Below are positions 8,881 to 16,925 of a DNA stretch of 64,000 nt, piece by piece. The DNA is from an uncultured Sutterella sp. (GTDB taxonomy: Bacteria; Pseudomonadota; Gammaproteobacteria; Burkholderiales; Burkholderiaceae_F), in contig CASEFX010000026.1 in the NCBI GenBank assembly GCA_949287305.1, positions 62,001-126,000 on the forward strand, written 5' to 3'. The notes under the pieces are model-generated. The model made no database searches, was not told the origin of the DNA, and saw only the letters and a program-made list of their open reading frames with translations. The position numbers were made by a program, and so were the translations under genes. Positions within the stretch are counted from its first letter, which is position 1. Each line of letters starts with the position of its first letter.

Positions 8881-8906
8881 GCGCCGAAGCGAATTCCCTT
8901 CGGCGC
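8881..8906 (-). terminator. Terminator after the phosphodiesterase gene
   Basis: 9-bp perfect stem GCGCCGAAG/CTTCGGCGC; the minus strand continues into a TTTCTTTTT run. A second 8-bp hairpin (GTCCGCAG/CTGCGGAC) lies just upstream at 8925-8953. Confidence 0.75.
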
Positions 8907-8963
8907 ACTTATTCCGTCTTACGGGTCCGCAGGCCTTGCGAAGCGCTGCGGACCTTCCGGTCG

Positions 8964-10478
8964 TCAGGCGACGCGCCCGCCCTCGAGGACGTAGCGGTGG
9001 CCCGCGTAGTCGCGGCGCTTCAAATACTGCGTAAAGTCGCCGCAGGAGAGCGTAATCGTTTCCGTGACGGCGCGCTCGGCATCGGACGTCTTTTCGACTT
9101 CGCCCACGGCTTCCTTGAGGAAGCGTCCCTTCGGCAAGGGGAGCTGCGCTTCGTCGTCGAGGAGATGAAGCGACATCATGATCGTGACGGCGAGGTCGTC
9201 GTGGCCCGCAGGTTCGTCGTGACGAGCGGCGCCCGGGAACATCGTCCCGGCGGCGCCGAGAAGAGACTTCACTTCCTGCGGGAGAAGCCCGCCGTGATTC
9301 CCCGCGTGGAGCGGCAGTTCCTCCATCATGACGAGCGTGCCCTTTTCGGGGTCGCCGCGACCCACGACGCGAAGGTCGGGACCGCGCACGTGATCCGAGA
9401 AAACGAGGGCTTCGGAGAGCGTCCCCGGCACGAGCCCCTCGACATCGGTCGAGCCCTTCGAGACGGGCTGCGAGAAGACGAGCCCGGTGTCGGGAGAGGC
9501 CATCAGGGCGTTGCGCGCGCGAACGAGGTTCGCCTGCGAGGCGTCCTTGAACCAGAGTCCCACGGCGTAGGTCCCGACCGCGACCACGTCGGCGGATTCG
9601 GGATCGGCCCCGTGCAGAACGTCTTCCCCGCGAAGGACCGTGAAGCCCGCCTTGCGAAGGGGCTCGAGAAGATCGGCATGACGCACGACCACGCCGTGAC
9701 CGTGATCCGACATCACGACGAGCTGCACGCCCGCGGCGCGGCCCTCACGCTCCCACCAGTCGAGGACCTTGGCGAATTCGTCGTCGGCGCTCTTGCGGGC
9801 GGCGCAGGTGCGGTCGTCCCAGAGCCCGAATTCGTGCGAGGAATGATCGGGCTCGCCGTACCAGAGAACGGTCACGTCGCCGAGGCCCCGGGGGAGTTCG
9901 TACTCGAAGAAGAGCTTCGTGAGCAAAGCGTTCCCGTCAAAGTCCGGGAACTTGAGCGGCACAGCTTCGAAGCGTTCGGCGATCGCGCGGCCTTCCTCTT
10001 CGGGGACGATCGTGGAGAAATCGTGGACGCACAGGTTCAGGTGCCCCGGGAACTTCCAGGCATCGTGGTGCTGCAGACGGGTGCTTCCCGCCGAATTCGC
10101 ACAGTAGACGCGAAGCGTGTGTCCCGCGCGCGCGAGACGTTCGCCCAAGCTCGGAAGCGTAAAGAGTCCTTCAACGCCGAGGGCCTCGACCGACTTCACG
10201 CGCGAACCCACGAAGACCGCGTCTTCGCCCTTCTTGCCGCGGCGAAAGAAGGCGTTCGCAATGATCCCGTGTTCGTTCGGACGGCCGCCCGAGAAGATCG
10301 ACGGATGGTTCACGTAGGTTTCGGTCGGGAAGGTCGAGAGGTAGTTCGTCCACTCGCGGTGCGAATCGAGAAAAGCGCGCAGCGCAGGCATGTCAACGTT
10401 GGTCACGCAGTCGGGACGAAGACCGTCAAAGCCCACGATCAGAAAGCGGGGCGAAGTGTGGTTCGTTTGGTTCGTCAT
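8964..10478 (-). CDS. Nucleotide pyrophosphatase/phosphodiesterase (alkaline phosphatase superfamily)
   Basis: The start is set at ATG 10478 (MTNQTNHTS), behind GAAGGAAG; the frame is open further upstream but has no better site. About 504 residues. The ENPP-type two-metal site is visible: FDGLRPD, the nucleophile Thr in FPTETYVNHPS, GEPDHSSHEFG, SDHGHG and NHGG. The family hydrolyses phosphodiester or pyrophosphate bonds in nucleotides or lipid head groups. No convincing signal peptide, so it is probably cytoplasmic. It follows an oligopeptide-type ABC importer and precedes serB, which suggests processing of an imported or internal phosphoester; the substrate is not known. Confidence 0.85.
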   Translation of the reverse strand: MTNQTNHTSPRFLIVGFDGLRPDCVTNVDMPALRAFLDSHREWTNYLSTFPTETYVNHPSIFSGGRPNEHGIIANAFFRRGKKGEDAVFVGSRVKSVEALGVEGLFTLPSLGERLARAGHTLRVYCANSAGSTRLQHHDAWKFPGHLNLCVHDFSTIVPEEEGRAIAERFEAVPLKFPDFDGNALLTKLFFEYELPRGLGDVTVLWYGEPDHSSHEFGLWDDRTCAARKSADDEFAKVLDWWEREGRAAGVQLVVMSDHGHGVVVRHADLLEPLRKAGFTVLRGEDVLHGADPESADVVAVGTYAVGLWFKDASQANLVRARNALMASPDTGLVFSQPVSKGSTDVEGLVPGTLSEALVFSDHVRGPDLRVVGRGDPEKGTLVMMEELPLHAGNHGGLLPQEVKSLLGAAGTMFPGAARHDEPAGHDDLAVTIMMSLHLLDDEAQLPLPKGRFLKEAVGEVEKTSDAERAVTETITLSCGDFTQYLKRRDYAGHRYVLEGGRVA

Positions 10479-10806
10479 GTTCTTCCTTCTCTTTCGCGCC
10501 CTTTGATCGGGCGCAGTGAGAATCACGGGAAAGTCGGCCGCGCGGGGCATTACGCCTGCACAGGACCGACGGAGAAAAAGTGTACGGTACGGCGCGTCGG
10601 AAGGGTTTCCGAAAAACCCTCCGCGCCCGAAGTCCGTCCCGGATTCACCGACGGGACGACTTCGGGCACGAACGGGATCGTTGTGCCGACCATGAGAAAT
10701 CGATAGAGTGAAACCCGAAGATCCCGTGCGCCCGAAGCCGCCCCCGGACATGTTGAACGGCTCCGGACGCACCGGGATTCGAGGCTCCTCTCCTTTACGC
10801 ATTCGG
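10479..10806. other. Hairpin-rich gap between dppC-like gene and phosphodiesterase gene
   Basis: 328 bp without a supported gene but with several strong inverted repeats. 10496-10514 is GCGCCC/GGGCGC. A second of about 10 bp lies near 10597-10623 (GGGTTT/AAACCC core). 10625-10667 has a 16-bp stem with one bulge (GCCCGAAGT-CGTCCCG and complement). These can terminate the ABC operon or act as a structured leader for the phosphodiesterase gene. Confidence 0.6.
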
Positions 10807-11658
10807 TCAGCGGTTCTCCGGATCGAGCTTTTGCTGCACGTAGTCGCCGAGAATCGACATCGAGAGCGTGGCGAGCACGATCACGACGCCCGGAATCACG
10901 GCGATCCACCAGGCGGACGTGAGGTAGTCGCGCCCGAAGCCGAGCATGGTGCCCAAGGAGCTCATCGGGGGTTGGACGCCGACGCCGAGGAACGACAAGG
11001 ACGTTTCCAGAAGAATCATCCCCGGGAAGTTGAGCGTCATGTTGACGACCAAGGCCGAGGCGATGTTCGGGAGAATGTGCTTCAAACCGATGCGCCAGGT
11101 CGGAATGCCGAGACCTTCCAAGGCGGACGCATAGCCCTCGGTGTAGGCCGAGCGCGCGAGGTTTCGCGTGAGGCGCGCATAGCGGTCCCAGCCGTAGACC
11201 GTCATGATGACGATGATTACCGTGACGTCGGTTCCGAGGAAGGCGAGGATCGTGAGCGCCAGGATGATGAAGGGAAGACTCGCCGTGAAGTCGACCCCGG
11301 TGTTGACGAGGTCGTCCACGAAGCCGCCGAAGCGGGCGGCGAGAAAGCCGAGCAACGTCCCGACGATCGCCCCGAGGATCGTGCCGCAGACGGCGAGGAT
11401 GAAGGAGAGGCGAAGCGAATAGAGAAGTCGCGAGAAGACGTCGCGGCCGAGTTCGTCCGTCCCGAAGGGATGCGCCCAGGAAGTGAACGGCATCACGAGG
11501 CGGGCCGTAAGGTCCATGTCCTCGAGCCCGTAAGGGGCGATCCAGGGGGCGAGCAGCCCCGAGACGAAGAAGAAGATCAGAAGCGCGGCGCTTCCCGGCA
11601 CGAGCCACCCGCTCGCGGGCTTCAGAAGTCGGCGCGTGGCAACTGCGGTGTTCGACAT
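10807..11658 (-). CDS. Oligopeptide/dipeptide-type ABC permease, DppC-like
   Basis: 283 residues, DppC/OppC family. There is an N-terminal TM segment (about 22-40), a DPLG-like periplasmic region replaced by HPFGTDELGRDVFSRLLYSLR, and the permease core with the EAA-like loop (SAYTEGYASALEGLGIPTWRIGLKHILPN). It forms the inner-membrane channel with the DppB-like protein. Last gene of a binding protein-ATPase-permease-permease operon. Substrate probably a peptide, but nickel or another small ligand is possible because this family is diverse. Confidence 0.9.
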   Translation of the reverse strand: MSNTAVATRRLLKPASGWLVPGSAALLIFFFVSGLLAPWIAPYGLEDMDLTARLVMPFTSWAHPFGTDELGRDVFSRLLYSLRLSFILAVCGTILGAIVGTLLGFLAARFGGFVDDLVNTGVDFTASLPFIILALTILAFLGTDVTVIIVIMTVYGWDRYARLTRNLARSAYTEGYASALEGLGIPTWRIGLKHILPNIASALVVNMTLNFPGMILLETSLSFLGVGVQPPMSSLGTMLGFGRDYLTSAWWIAVIPGVVIVLATLSMSILGDYVQQKLDPENR

Positions 11659-11689
11659 GAAGGTTCCTTGAAAGAATGGTTCATGAAAA

Positions 11690-12610
11690 TTACGAGGCCT
11701 TGCGAAGTCGCGGATTCACGACGAGCGCGAGAAGGTCCATGCAGAGGTTCGCCGTAATGAGGGACGCGCCCGTCGCCAAGACGATCATCTGCACGACCGG
11801 AATGTCGCGGTTCGCGACCGACTGCACGAGGAGTTTGCCCACGCCCGGCCACGAGAAGACGTTTTCCGTGATGACGGCGCCCGCAACGAGGGTGCCCAGG
11901 AAAAAGCCCAGAATCGTGAGGATCGAGAGCATGGCGTTCGGGAGCGCATGGAGCCAGATGATGCGCTTGCGGGGCAGACCGCGCATGCGCGCCGCCTTCA
12001 CGCAGGGAAGGTTCATCGCCTCGATCATCGCGGAGCGGGCGTAGCGCGAGAAGATCGCGGCTTCGCTCGTCGCCATCGTGATCACCGGCATGATGTAGTG
12101 CCAGACCGTGGCGTTCCCGTAGGAAGGCAGAATCCCGAGCATGATCGAGAAGATGAGAAGAAGGAGCACGCCCATGAAGAAGTTCGGGACGGCGTAGCCG
12201 AAGACGCTCACGAACATCATGGTCTTGTCGACCCAGGTGTTGCGGTAGAGCGCCGCGAGCACCCCCGAGGGAATGCCGATCAGAAGCGTCACGATCGCGG
12301 TCGGAATCATGAGGTGGAGCGTGGCGTCAAGCGCTTCGAGGAAGACGTCCTTGACGGGAAGGCCCGTCAGGTAGCTCTTACCCATGTCGAGCTGCAGGAA
12401 CTTCCCGATGTAGATGAAGAACTGCTCCCAGAGCGGACGGTTCAGACCCCACTGTTCGCGGAAGGCCTCGATGGCCGCGGCGTCGGCGCCGTCGCCCAGC
12501 ATGATTCGGGCGGGGTCGCCCGTGAGGTGCAGCCCGAAGAAGACGCAGGCCGCGAGCAAAAAGAGCGTGAGGGCCGATCGGAAGACGATGCGGGCGATCA
12601 ACGGGAACAT
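11690..12610 (-). CDS. Oligopeptide/dipeptide-type ABC permease, DppB-like
   Basis: 306 residues. The signature N-terminus (FLLAACVFFGLHLTGDPARIML) is followed by GLNRPLWEQFFIYIGKFLQLDMGKSY, normal for DppB. The EAA loop lies near MIEAMNLPCVKAARMRGLPRKRI. The ATG overlaps the end of the ATPase gene by 13 bp, indicating translational coupling, and dppC follows after 31 bp. Inner-membrane subunit. Confidence 0.92.
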   Translation of the reverse strand: MFPLIARIVFRSALTLFLLAACVFFGLHLTGDPARIMLGDGADAAAIEAFREQWGLNRPLWEQFFIYIGKFLQLDMGKSYLTGLPVKDVFLEALDATLHLMIPTAIVTLLIGIPSGVLAALYRNTWVDKTMMFVSVFGYAVPNFFMGVLLLLIFSIMLGILPSYGNATVWHYIMPVITMATSEAAIFSRYARSAMIEAMNLPCVKAARMRGLPRKRIIWLHALPNAMLSILTILGFFLGTLVAGAVITENVFSWPGVGKLLVQSVANRDIPVVQMIVLATGASLITANLCMDLLALVVNPRLRKAS

Positions 12611-14661
12611 TCGGTTTCCTCCATCTTTCCGAGAGACTTGAGGGCGTGTTCGGACGCCCAGCAGGCGATGCGGCGCTCCTCGCCCTTCACTTCCGCGAGT
12701 TCGGGAACTTCGCGCGTGCAGCGCTCGGTCGCGAGCGGACAGCGGTTCGCAAAGACGCAGCCTTTGGGCCGGTCAATGGGGCTCGGCATCGCGCCCTTCG
12801 GATAAAAGCGCACGACGGACGCGTCCGCCCCCGGGGTCGAGGCAAGGAGAAGTCTCGTGTAGGGGTGAAGCGGCCGGTGGAAAACGTCGTCGGTCTTGCC
12901 GGATTCGACGATGCGTCCGAGATACATGACGGTCACGCGGTCGCAGAGATAGCGCACGACGTTGAGGTTGTGCGAAACGAAGAGCATCGACATGTGGGTC
13001 GCGCGCTTCAGACGCAAGAGGAGTTCCAAAACCTGCGCCTGAATCGAGACGTCGAGCGAGGCCACGGGTTCGTCGCAGGCGAGAAGCGCGGGACGAAGCG
13101 CCACGGCGCGCGCGATGGCGGCGCGCTGGAGCTGTCCGCCCGACATCGTGGCGGGAAGACGCGTCATGTGGTGTTCCGGCATCCCGACCGCCTTCAGAAC
13201 CTTCGCCGCTTCCTTCAGGGCCTCATCTTTTGTGAGACCGCGGTGCACGACCAGGGGTTCGGCGACCTGTTGGATGACGGGCATGCGAGAGTCAAAGCAC
13301 CCATAGGGGTCCTGATAGATCATCTGAAGCGCGGGGCGCTGCTTGCGCCATTCGGGCGTGCGGGGTTCCGGCAACTCCTCGTCCTTGAAGCGGACCGACC
13401 CTTCGGTCGGGCGCTGATGCCCGAGCACGAGGCGGGCGAGCGTCGACTTGCCGCAGCCCGATTCGCCCACGAGCCCCATCACTTCACCCGCGCGGATCTG
13501 GAGGTCGATGTCTTCCAAAACGTTCCAGGGCGTGAGACGACCGAAGAAGCCCTTTCGCGCGTAGTAGCAGTGACGCTTCACGCGCACGTCCGAAATCACG
13601 GCGAAGTCCGTTTCCTGCGCGTCGCCGAAGGCGGCGTCGGAGAGTTCCTCTTCGACCTTCGCTTCGGCTTCGTGCGCGAGCGTGCAGCGGGACTGCCAGT
13701 GACCGTCGTCGAGCTTTTTCATCGGGTCAAAGGTCGTCTTGCAGCGATCCGTCGCGCGGGCGCAGCGGCTCGCAAAGGGACAACCGGAACCCAGCTTGTC
13801 GGGAGGCGGAATTTCGCCCGGAATCGGCGTCAGGGACCCGCGGGTCGACGTCATGTCGGGCATGGCGTTCAGAAGACCCTCGGTGTAGGGGTGGGCGGGA
13901 TTCGGAATGACCTTCCCGACCGGGCCCTCTTCGAGGATGTTCCCCGCGTACATGACGGAGACGTCGTCGGCGACGTCGTGCGCGAGGTGGAGGTCGTGCG
14001 TGACGAGAAGCATCGACATCCCGCGCGCAAGGACGAGTTCGCGAAGTTCGGTCAAGAGTTCGCGCTGCACGACCACGTCCAAGGCGGTCGTCGGTTCGTC
14101 CGCGAGAAGGAGTTTGGGCGAGCCCACGAGCGCGAGCGCGATCATGATGCGCTGGCGCATGCCGCCCGAGAGCTGATGGGCGTAGGCGTCCATGCGCTTT
14201 TCAGGGGCCGTGATCCCGACCGTCTTCAGATACGACAACGCGATGTCGCGCAGGTCCGCCTCATGGGGCGTTCTGCCGGTGCGGTAGTCGGGGTGGCGGA
14301 AGCGGATGGTTTCGACGAGCTGTTCGCCGATCGTACGCATGGGGTTCAGAGCGCTCATGGCGTCCTGCACGACCATGCCGATTTCGGCGCCGCGGATCGC
14401 GCGGTATTCCTTTTCGGTGAGGCCCACGAGTTCGCGGCCTTCGAAACGGATGCTCCCCGTCGTGCGGCTCCTGCGGCCGGCAAGTCCCAGGATCGAGCGT
14501 GCGAGAACGCTCTTCCCGGAGCCCGATTCGCCGATCAAGGCGTGGATGACACCCGGGCGCACGTTCAGGTCGACGCCGTGGAGCACTTCCACGGCCCCGA
14601 AGGAAACGCGCAGGTCCCGGACGCTCAAAAGGGGCGACGGCGTGACTTCGTTTTGGGTCAT
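12598..14661 (-). CDS. Fused double ABC ATPase (DppD-DppF type)
   Basis: 687 residues holding two complete nucleotide-binding domains in one chain. NBD1 has GESGSGKS, LSGGMRQR and LLLADEP. NBD2 has GESGCGKS, MSGGQLQRAAIA and LLACDEP. Each is followed by the oligopeptide-transporter C-terminal region with a cysteine-bearing CPFASRCARA- or CVFANRCPLA-type motif. In the standard system these are separate DppD and DppF proteins. It energises uptake through the neighbouring permeases. No clear Shine-Dalgarno precedes the start, and an attenuator-like hairpin separates it from the binding-protein gene. Confidence 0.92.
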   Translation of the reverse strand: MTQNEVTPSPLLSVRDLRVSFGAVEVLHGVDLNVRPGVIHALIGESGSGKSVLARSILGLAGRRSRTTGSIRFEGRELVGLTEKEYRAIRGAEIGMVVQDAMSALNPMRTIGEQLVETIRFRHPDYRTGRTPHEADLRDIALSYLKTVGITAPEKRMDAYAHQLSGGMRQRIMIALALVGSPKLLLADEPTTALDVVVQRELLTELRELVLARGMSMLLVTHDLHLAHDVADDVSVMYAGNILEEGPVGKVIPNPAHPYTEGLLNAMPDMTSTRGSLTPIPGEIPPPDKLGSGCPFASRCARATDRCKTTFDPMKKLDDGHWQSRCTLAHEAEAKVEEELSDAAFGDAQETDFAVISDVRVKRHCYYARKGFFGRLTPWNVLEDIDLQIRAGEVMGLVGESGCGKSTLARLVLGHQRPTEGSVRFKDEELPEPRTPEWRKQRPALQMIYQDPYGCFDSRMPVIQQVAEPLVVHRGLTKDEALKEAAKVLKAVGMPEHHMTRLPATMSGGQLQRAAIARAVALRPALLACDEPVASLDVSIQAQVLELLLRLKRATHMSMLFVSHNLNVVRYLCDRVTVMYLGRIVESGKTDDVFHRPLHPYTRLLLASTPGADASVVRFYPKGAMPSPIDRPKGCVFANRCPLATERCTREVPELAEVKGEERRIACWASEHALKSLGKMEETECSR

Positions 14662-14690
14662 AAGGGTTTGGCGAAGGATGGAGAAAAGGG

Positions 14691-14730
14691 CCCGGGAGGC
14701 CGCCCATGGCGGCGCCTCACCGAGCCCGGG
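14691..14730 (-). terminator. Intra-operon hairpin after the binding-protein gene
   Basis: CCCGGG/CCCGGG outer and GAGGC-CGCC/GGCG-GCCTC inner stem. The minus strand continues CCCTTTTCTCC. Its place between the binding protein and ATPase genes suits partial termination, which lets the binding protein be made in excess. Confidence 0.65.
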
Positions 14731-14742
14731 GAGTGTTGGGAA

Positions 14743-16287
14743 TTACTTGAACGAGAGGTTGTCGGCCGAGAGGTCAAGCGAACCCTGCGTGCCCGGCGTC
14801 CAGTTGACGTTCTTCTGCTTCGCGTAGATCATCGGAAGCTGATAGAGCGGGCAGGCGTAGGGATCGTCCGCGAAGATCGCGAGCATCGTTTCCCAGGCCT
14901 TCTTGCGTTCGGCCGGCTCGACCGAGTTTTCGAGGATCTTGCCCTGTTCGCAGAACTTGGCGTAGGTTTCCGAGCCTTCGCCGCCGAAGAAGCCCATCGA
15001 GACCCAAGAGCTGCCCGGCTTCATGCGGCGCCATAGCTGGGCGGCCGGATCCGGGAAGTAGGCCGAGAAGGAGGCGTTGTTGATCATGCGGTCCTTGCCC
15101 GCGCCTTCGACCTGCGTCCAGTTTTCCTTCACTTCGATCTTGACGTTGAGGCCGACGGCCTTGAGCATCCCGGCGATGGCCTGCGAAACCGTCATTTCCT
15201 GCGTGTAGTAGCCGACCTGAATGCGCCAGACGATGGGTTCGCCCTTGTAGCCCGAGGCCTTGACGAGTTCCTTGGCCTTCGCGGGGTCGTAGAGCTTCTT
15301 GTCGGCGTCGGCGATGTAGAGGTCGCCGAAGGTCTTCGACTGGAAGCTGTTGCCGGTGACCGTCTGGTTCGAGAAGAGCGCCTGCACGAGGAGGTCGCGG
15401 TCGATCGCGTGGAGGATCGCCTGACGGAGTTCCTTCTTCTGCATGACGGGGTTCGAGAGCACGTCGAAGACGAGACCGTAGACGTTGTCGACCGGACCGC
15501 CGACCACATCGATCTTCGTTTCCTTCGAGAGCGTCTTCACCTGATCGGGCGGGACTTCGGTGATGAGGTCGAATTCGCCCGAGCGCAGACCCGCGACGCG
15601 GGCGGAGAGTTCCGGCACTTCCACGAAGACCACGTTGTCGGCCGGAGCCTTCTTGCCCCAGTAGTTGTCAAAGCGGGTGAGTTCGATGCGGTTCCCCGTG
15701 CGGAATTCGACGATCTTGTAGGGGCCCGTGCCGACGGGCTTCTTGATCCAGTTGTCCCAACCGCCCGCGGCTTCATAGGATTCCTTCGAGACGATTTCGG
15801 ACATGCGCGCGGAGAAGCGGCGTTCGATCAGCGGATCAGCCGCCTTCATCGTGACCTGCACGGTGTAGTCGTCGACCTTCTTGATTTCCTTGATGCCGCC
15901 GAGGAACTCCCAGGCGTGGGCGCGGCCCGGAGCCTTTTCGCCCGAGAAGCGTTCGGGACCGAAGGAGAAGATCACGTCGTCGGCGTTAAACGGCGTGCCG
16001 TCGTGGAAGACGACGCCCTGACGAAGCTTGAATTCGACCGTTTCCGGGGAGATGCGCTTCCAGGATTCAGCAAGACCGGCGGAAAGCACGCCCGTCTTCT
16101 GGTCGGCGTGCACGAGCGTTTCATAGATCGAATAGACGACGCGGTCCGTGGAGTTGGAATTGAAGCCCTGCGGTTCGACCGTGGGGGGAAGCTGCGGCAT
16201 GGCGATCACCATGCGTTCGGCCGAAGCGAAGGCGCAGGCGCCGCAGGCGGCGAGAAGCGTGGCGGCGACGATTTTCTTTATCTGCAT
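14743..16287 (-). CDS. Periplasmic oligopeptide-type substrate-binding protein (SBP_bac_5)
   Basis: The start is set at ATG 16287 (MQIKKIVAATLL), behind GGAG; 514 residues. A signal peptide ends near AFASAE. The family signature region (LAESWKRISPETVEFKLRQG then VVFHDGTPFNADDVIFS) and the cluster-5 fold throughout match DppA/OppA/GsiB-type proteins. It delivers ligand to the DppBC-like permease. First gene of the operon. Nothing in the sequence fixes the ligand; peptides are typical, glutathione or other small molecules are possible. Confidence 0.9.
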   Translation of the reverse strand: MQIKKIVAATLLAACGACAFASAERMVIAMPQLPPTVEPQGFNSNSTDRVVYSIYETLVHADQKTGVLSAGLAESWKRISPETVEFKLRQGVVFHDGTPFNADDVIFSFGPERFSGEKAPGRAHAWEFLGGIKEIKKVDDYTVQVTMKAADPLIERRFSARMSEIVSKESYEAAGGWDNWIKKPVGTGPYKIVEFRTGNRIELTRFDNYWGKKAPADNVVFVEVPELSARVAGLRSGEFDLITEVPPDQVKTLSKETKIDVVGGPVDNVYGLVFDVLSNPVMQKKELRQAILHAIDRDLLVQALFSNQTVTGNSFQSKTFGDLYIADADKKLYDPAKAKELVKASGYKGEPIVWRIQVGYYTQEMTVSQAIAGMLKAVGLNVKIEVKENWTQVEGAGKDRMINNASFSAYFPDPAAQLWRRMKPGSSWVSMGFFGGEGSETYAKFCEQGKILENSVEPAERKKAWETMLAIFADDPYACPLYQLPMIYAKQKNVNWTPGTQGSLDLSADNLSFK

Positions 16288-16810
16288 GAGGGTTCTCCGA
16301 GATAGATGGCTTCGGAGAAGGTCACACAACGCCCTCGTCCGAATGTCCGTTTTTGCGTTGCCGCCCATTATTTCGAACGGGTTTGACAATCCCGTGACGA
16401 CTTCATGACATTTCGATGACGGGGCGCGGGCGGCAAGAAACGCTCCCTCTTCGAAACTTTTTAGAGATCAAACTTCCCGACTCCGACTGTGCGAAAGAGA
16501 AATGCGGACGAACACTTCGACGACGGCGGGCAGCGAAACCGCGGGAAAACGCCTTTCTTTCCTTTGTGACGTTTTCATGAACCCGCCCTCCTCCGCCCCG
16601 CCGAAGGGCCGGAGAAGGCCTTCCCGGGTCTTCCCGTCGGGGGGAAGGAGAACCGCGGAATATCGGGAGCCTGACGTTCGACGCCGCGCTACGCCAAGAA
16701 ATTCCCGGCTGGCTCTACCCTTCTTCCTGGAGTGCGCCGTTCCGGGCAGGCGGTCCCGCCCTCTTCCCCTTCCGACCTGTTGCGACGCCTTTTCCTCCCG
16801 ATAGGCCCAT
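16288..16810. other. Intergenic region upstream of the ABC operon
   Basis: 523 bp with no supported gene. It includes the promoter region of the binding-protein gene (AT-richer around 16330-16470) and a GC-rich middle. Open frames on both strands here lack ribosome binding sites and family resemblance. Confidence 0.45.
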
Positions 16811-16881
16811 TTCTTCCAACACCTTCCAAACTCTTTCAACTTCTTCCAATTTCTTCCAAGTTTTGGTTTAATATCTTCCAA
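16811..16881 (+). promoter_or_regulatory. 10-bp-phased TTCCAA repeat array over the AlbA_2 gene promoter
   Basis: TTCCAA occurs at 16814, 16824, 16844 and 16854, with TTTCAA at 16834, so five boxes sit exactly 10 bp apart. A further TTCCAA lies at 16876. A TAATAT -10-like hexamer at 16869-16874 puts the -35 region inside the array. One box per helical turn on one DNA face is typical of cooperative protein binding. Autorepression by the downstream protein, which has a C-terminal winged helix, is an inference. Confidence 0.65.
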
Positions 16882-16925
16882 TCGCTTGGCAGAATCCGGA
16901 AGATGTTGACAACAAGGAGGACAAC

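Noticed and set aside
12646..15036. A 796-codon plus-strand frame opposite the fused ABC ATPase
   Set aside because: Mirror frame of a high-GC gene; residues do not resemble any protein family and the opposite strand has clear ABC motifs.
16468..16881. Minus-strand ORF starting in the TTCCAA array (WKKLKEFGRCWKKW)
   Set aside because: The repeat-like residues come from the 10-bp DNA period, which is not a multiple of three; no ribosome binding site.
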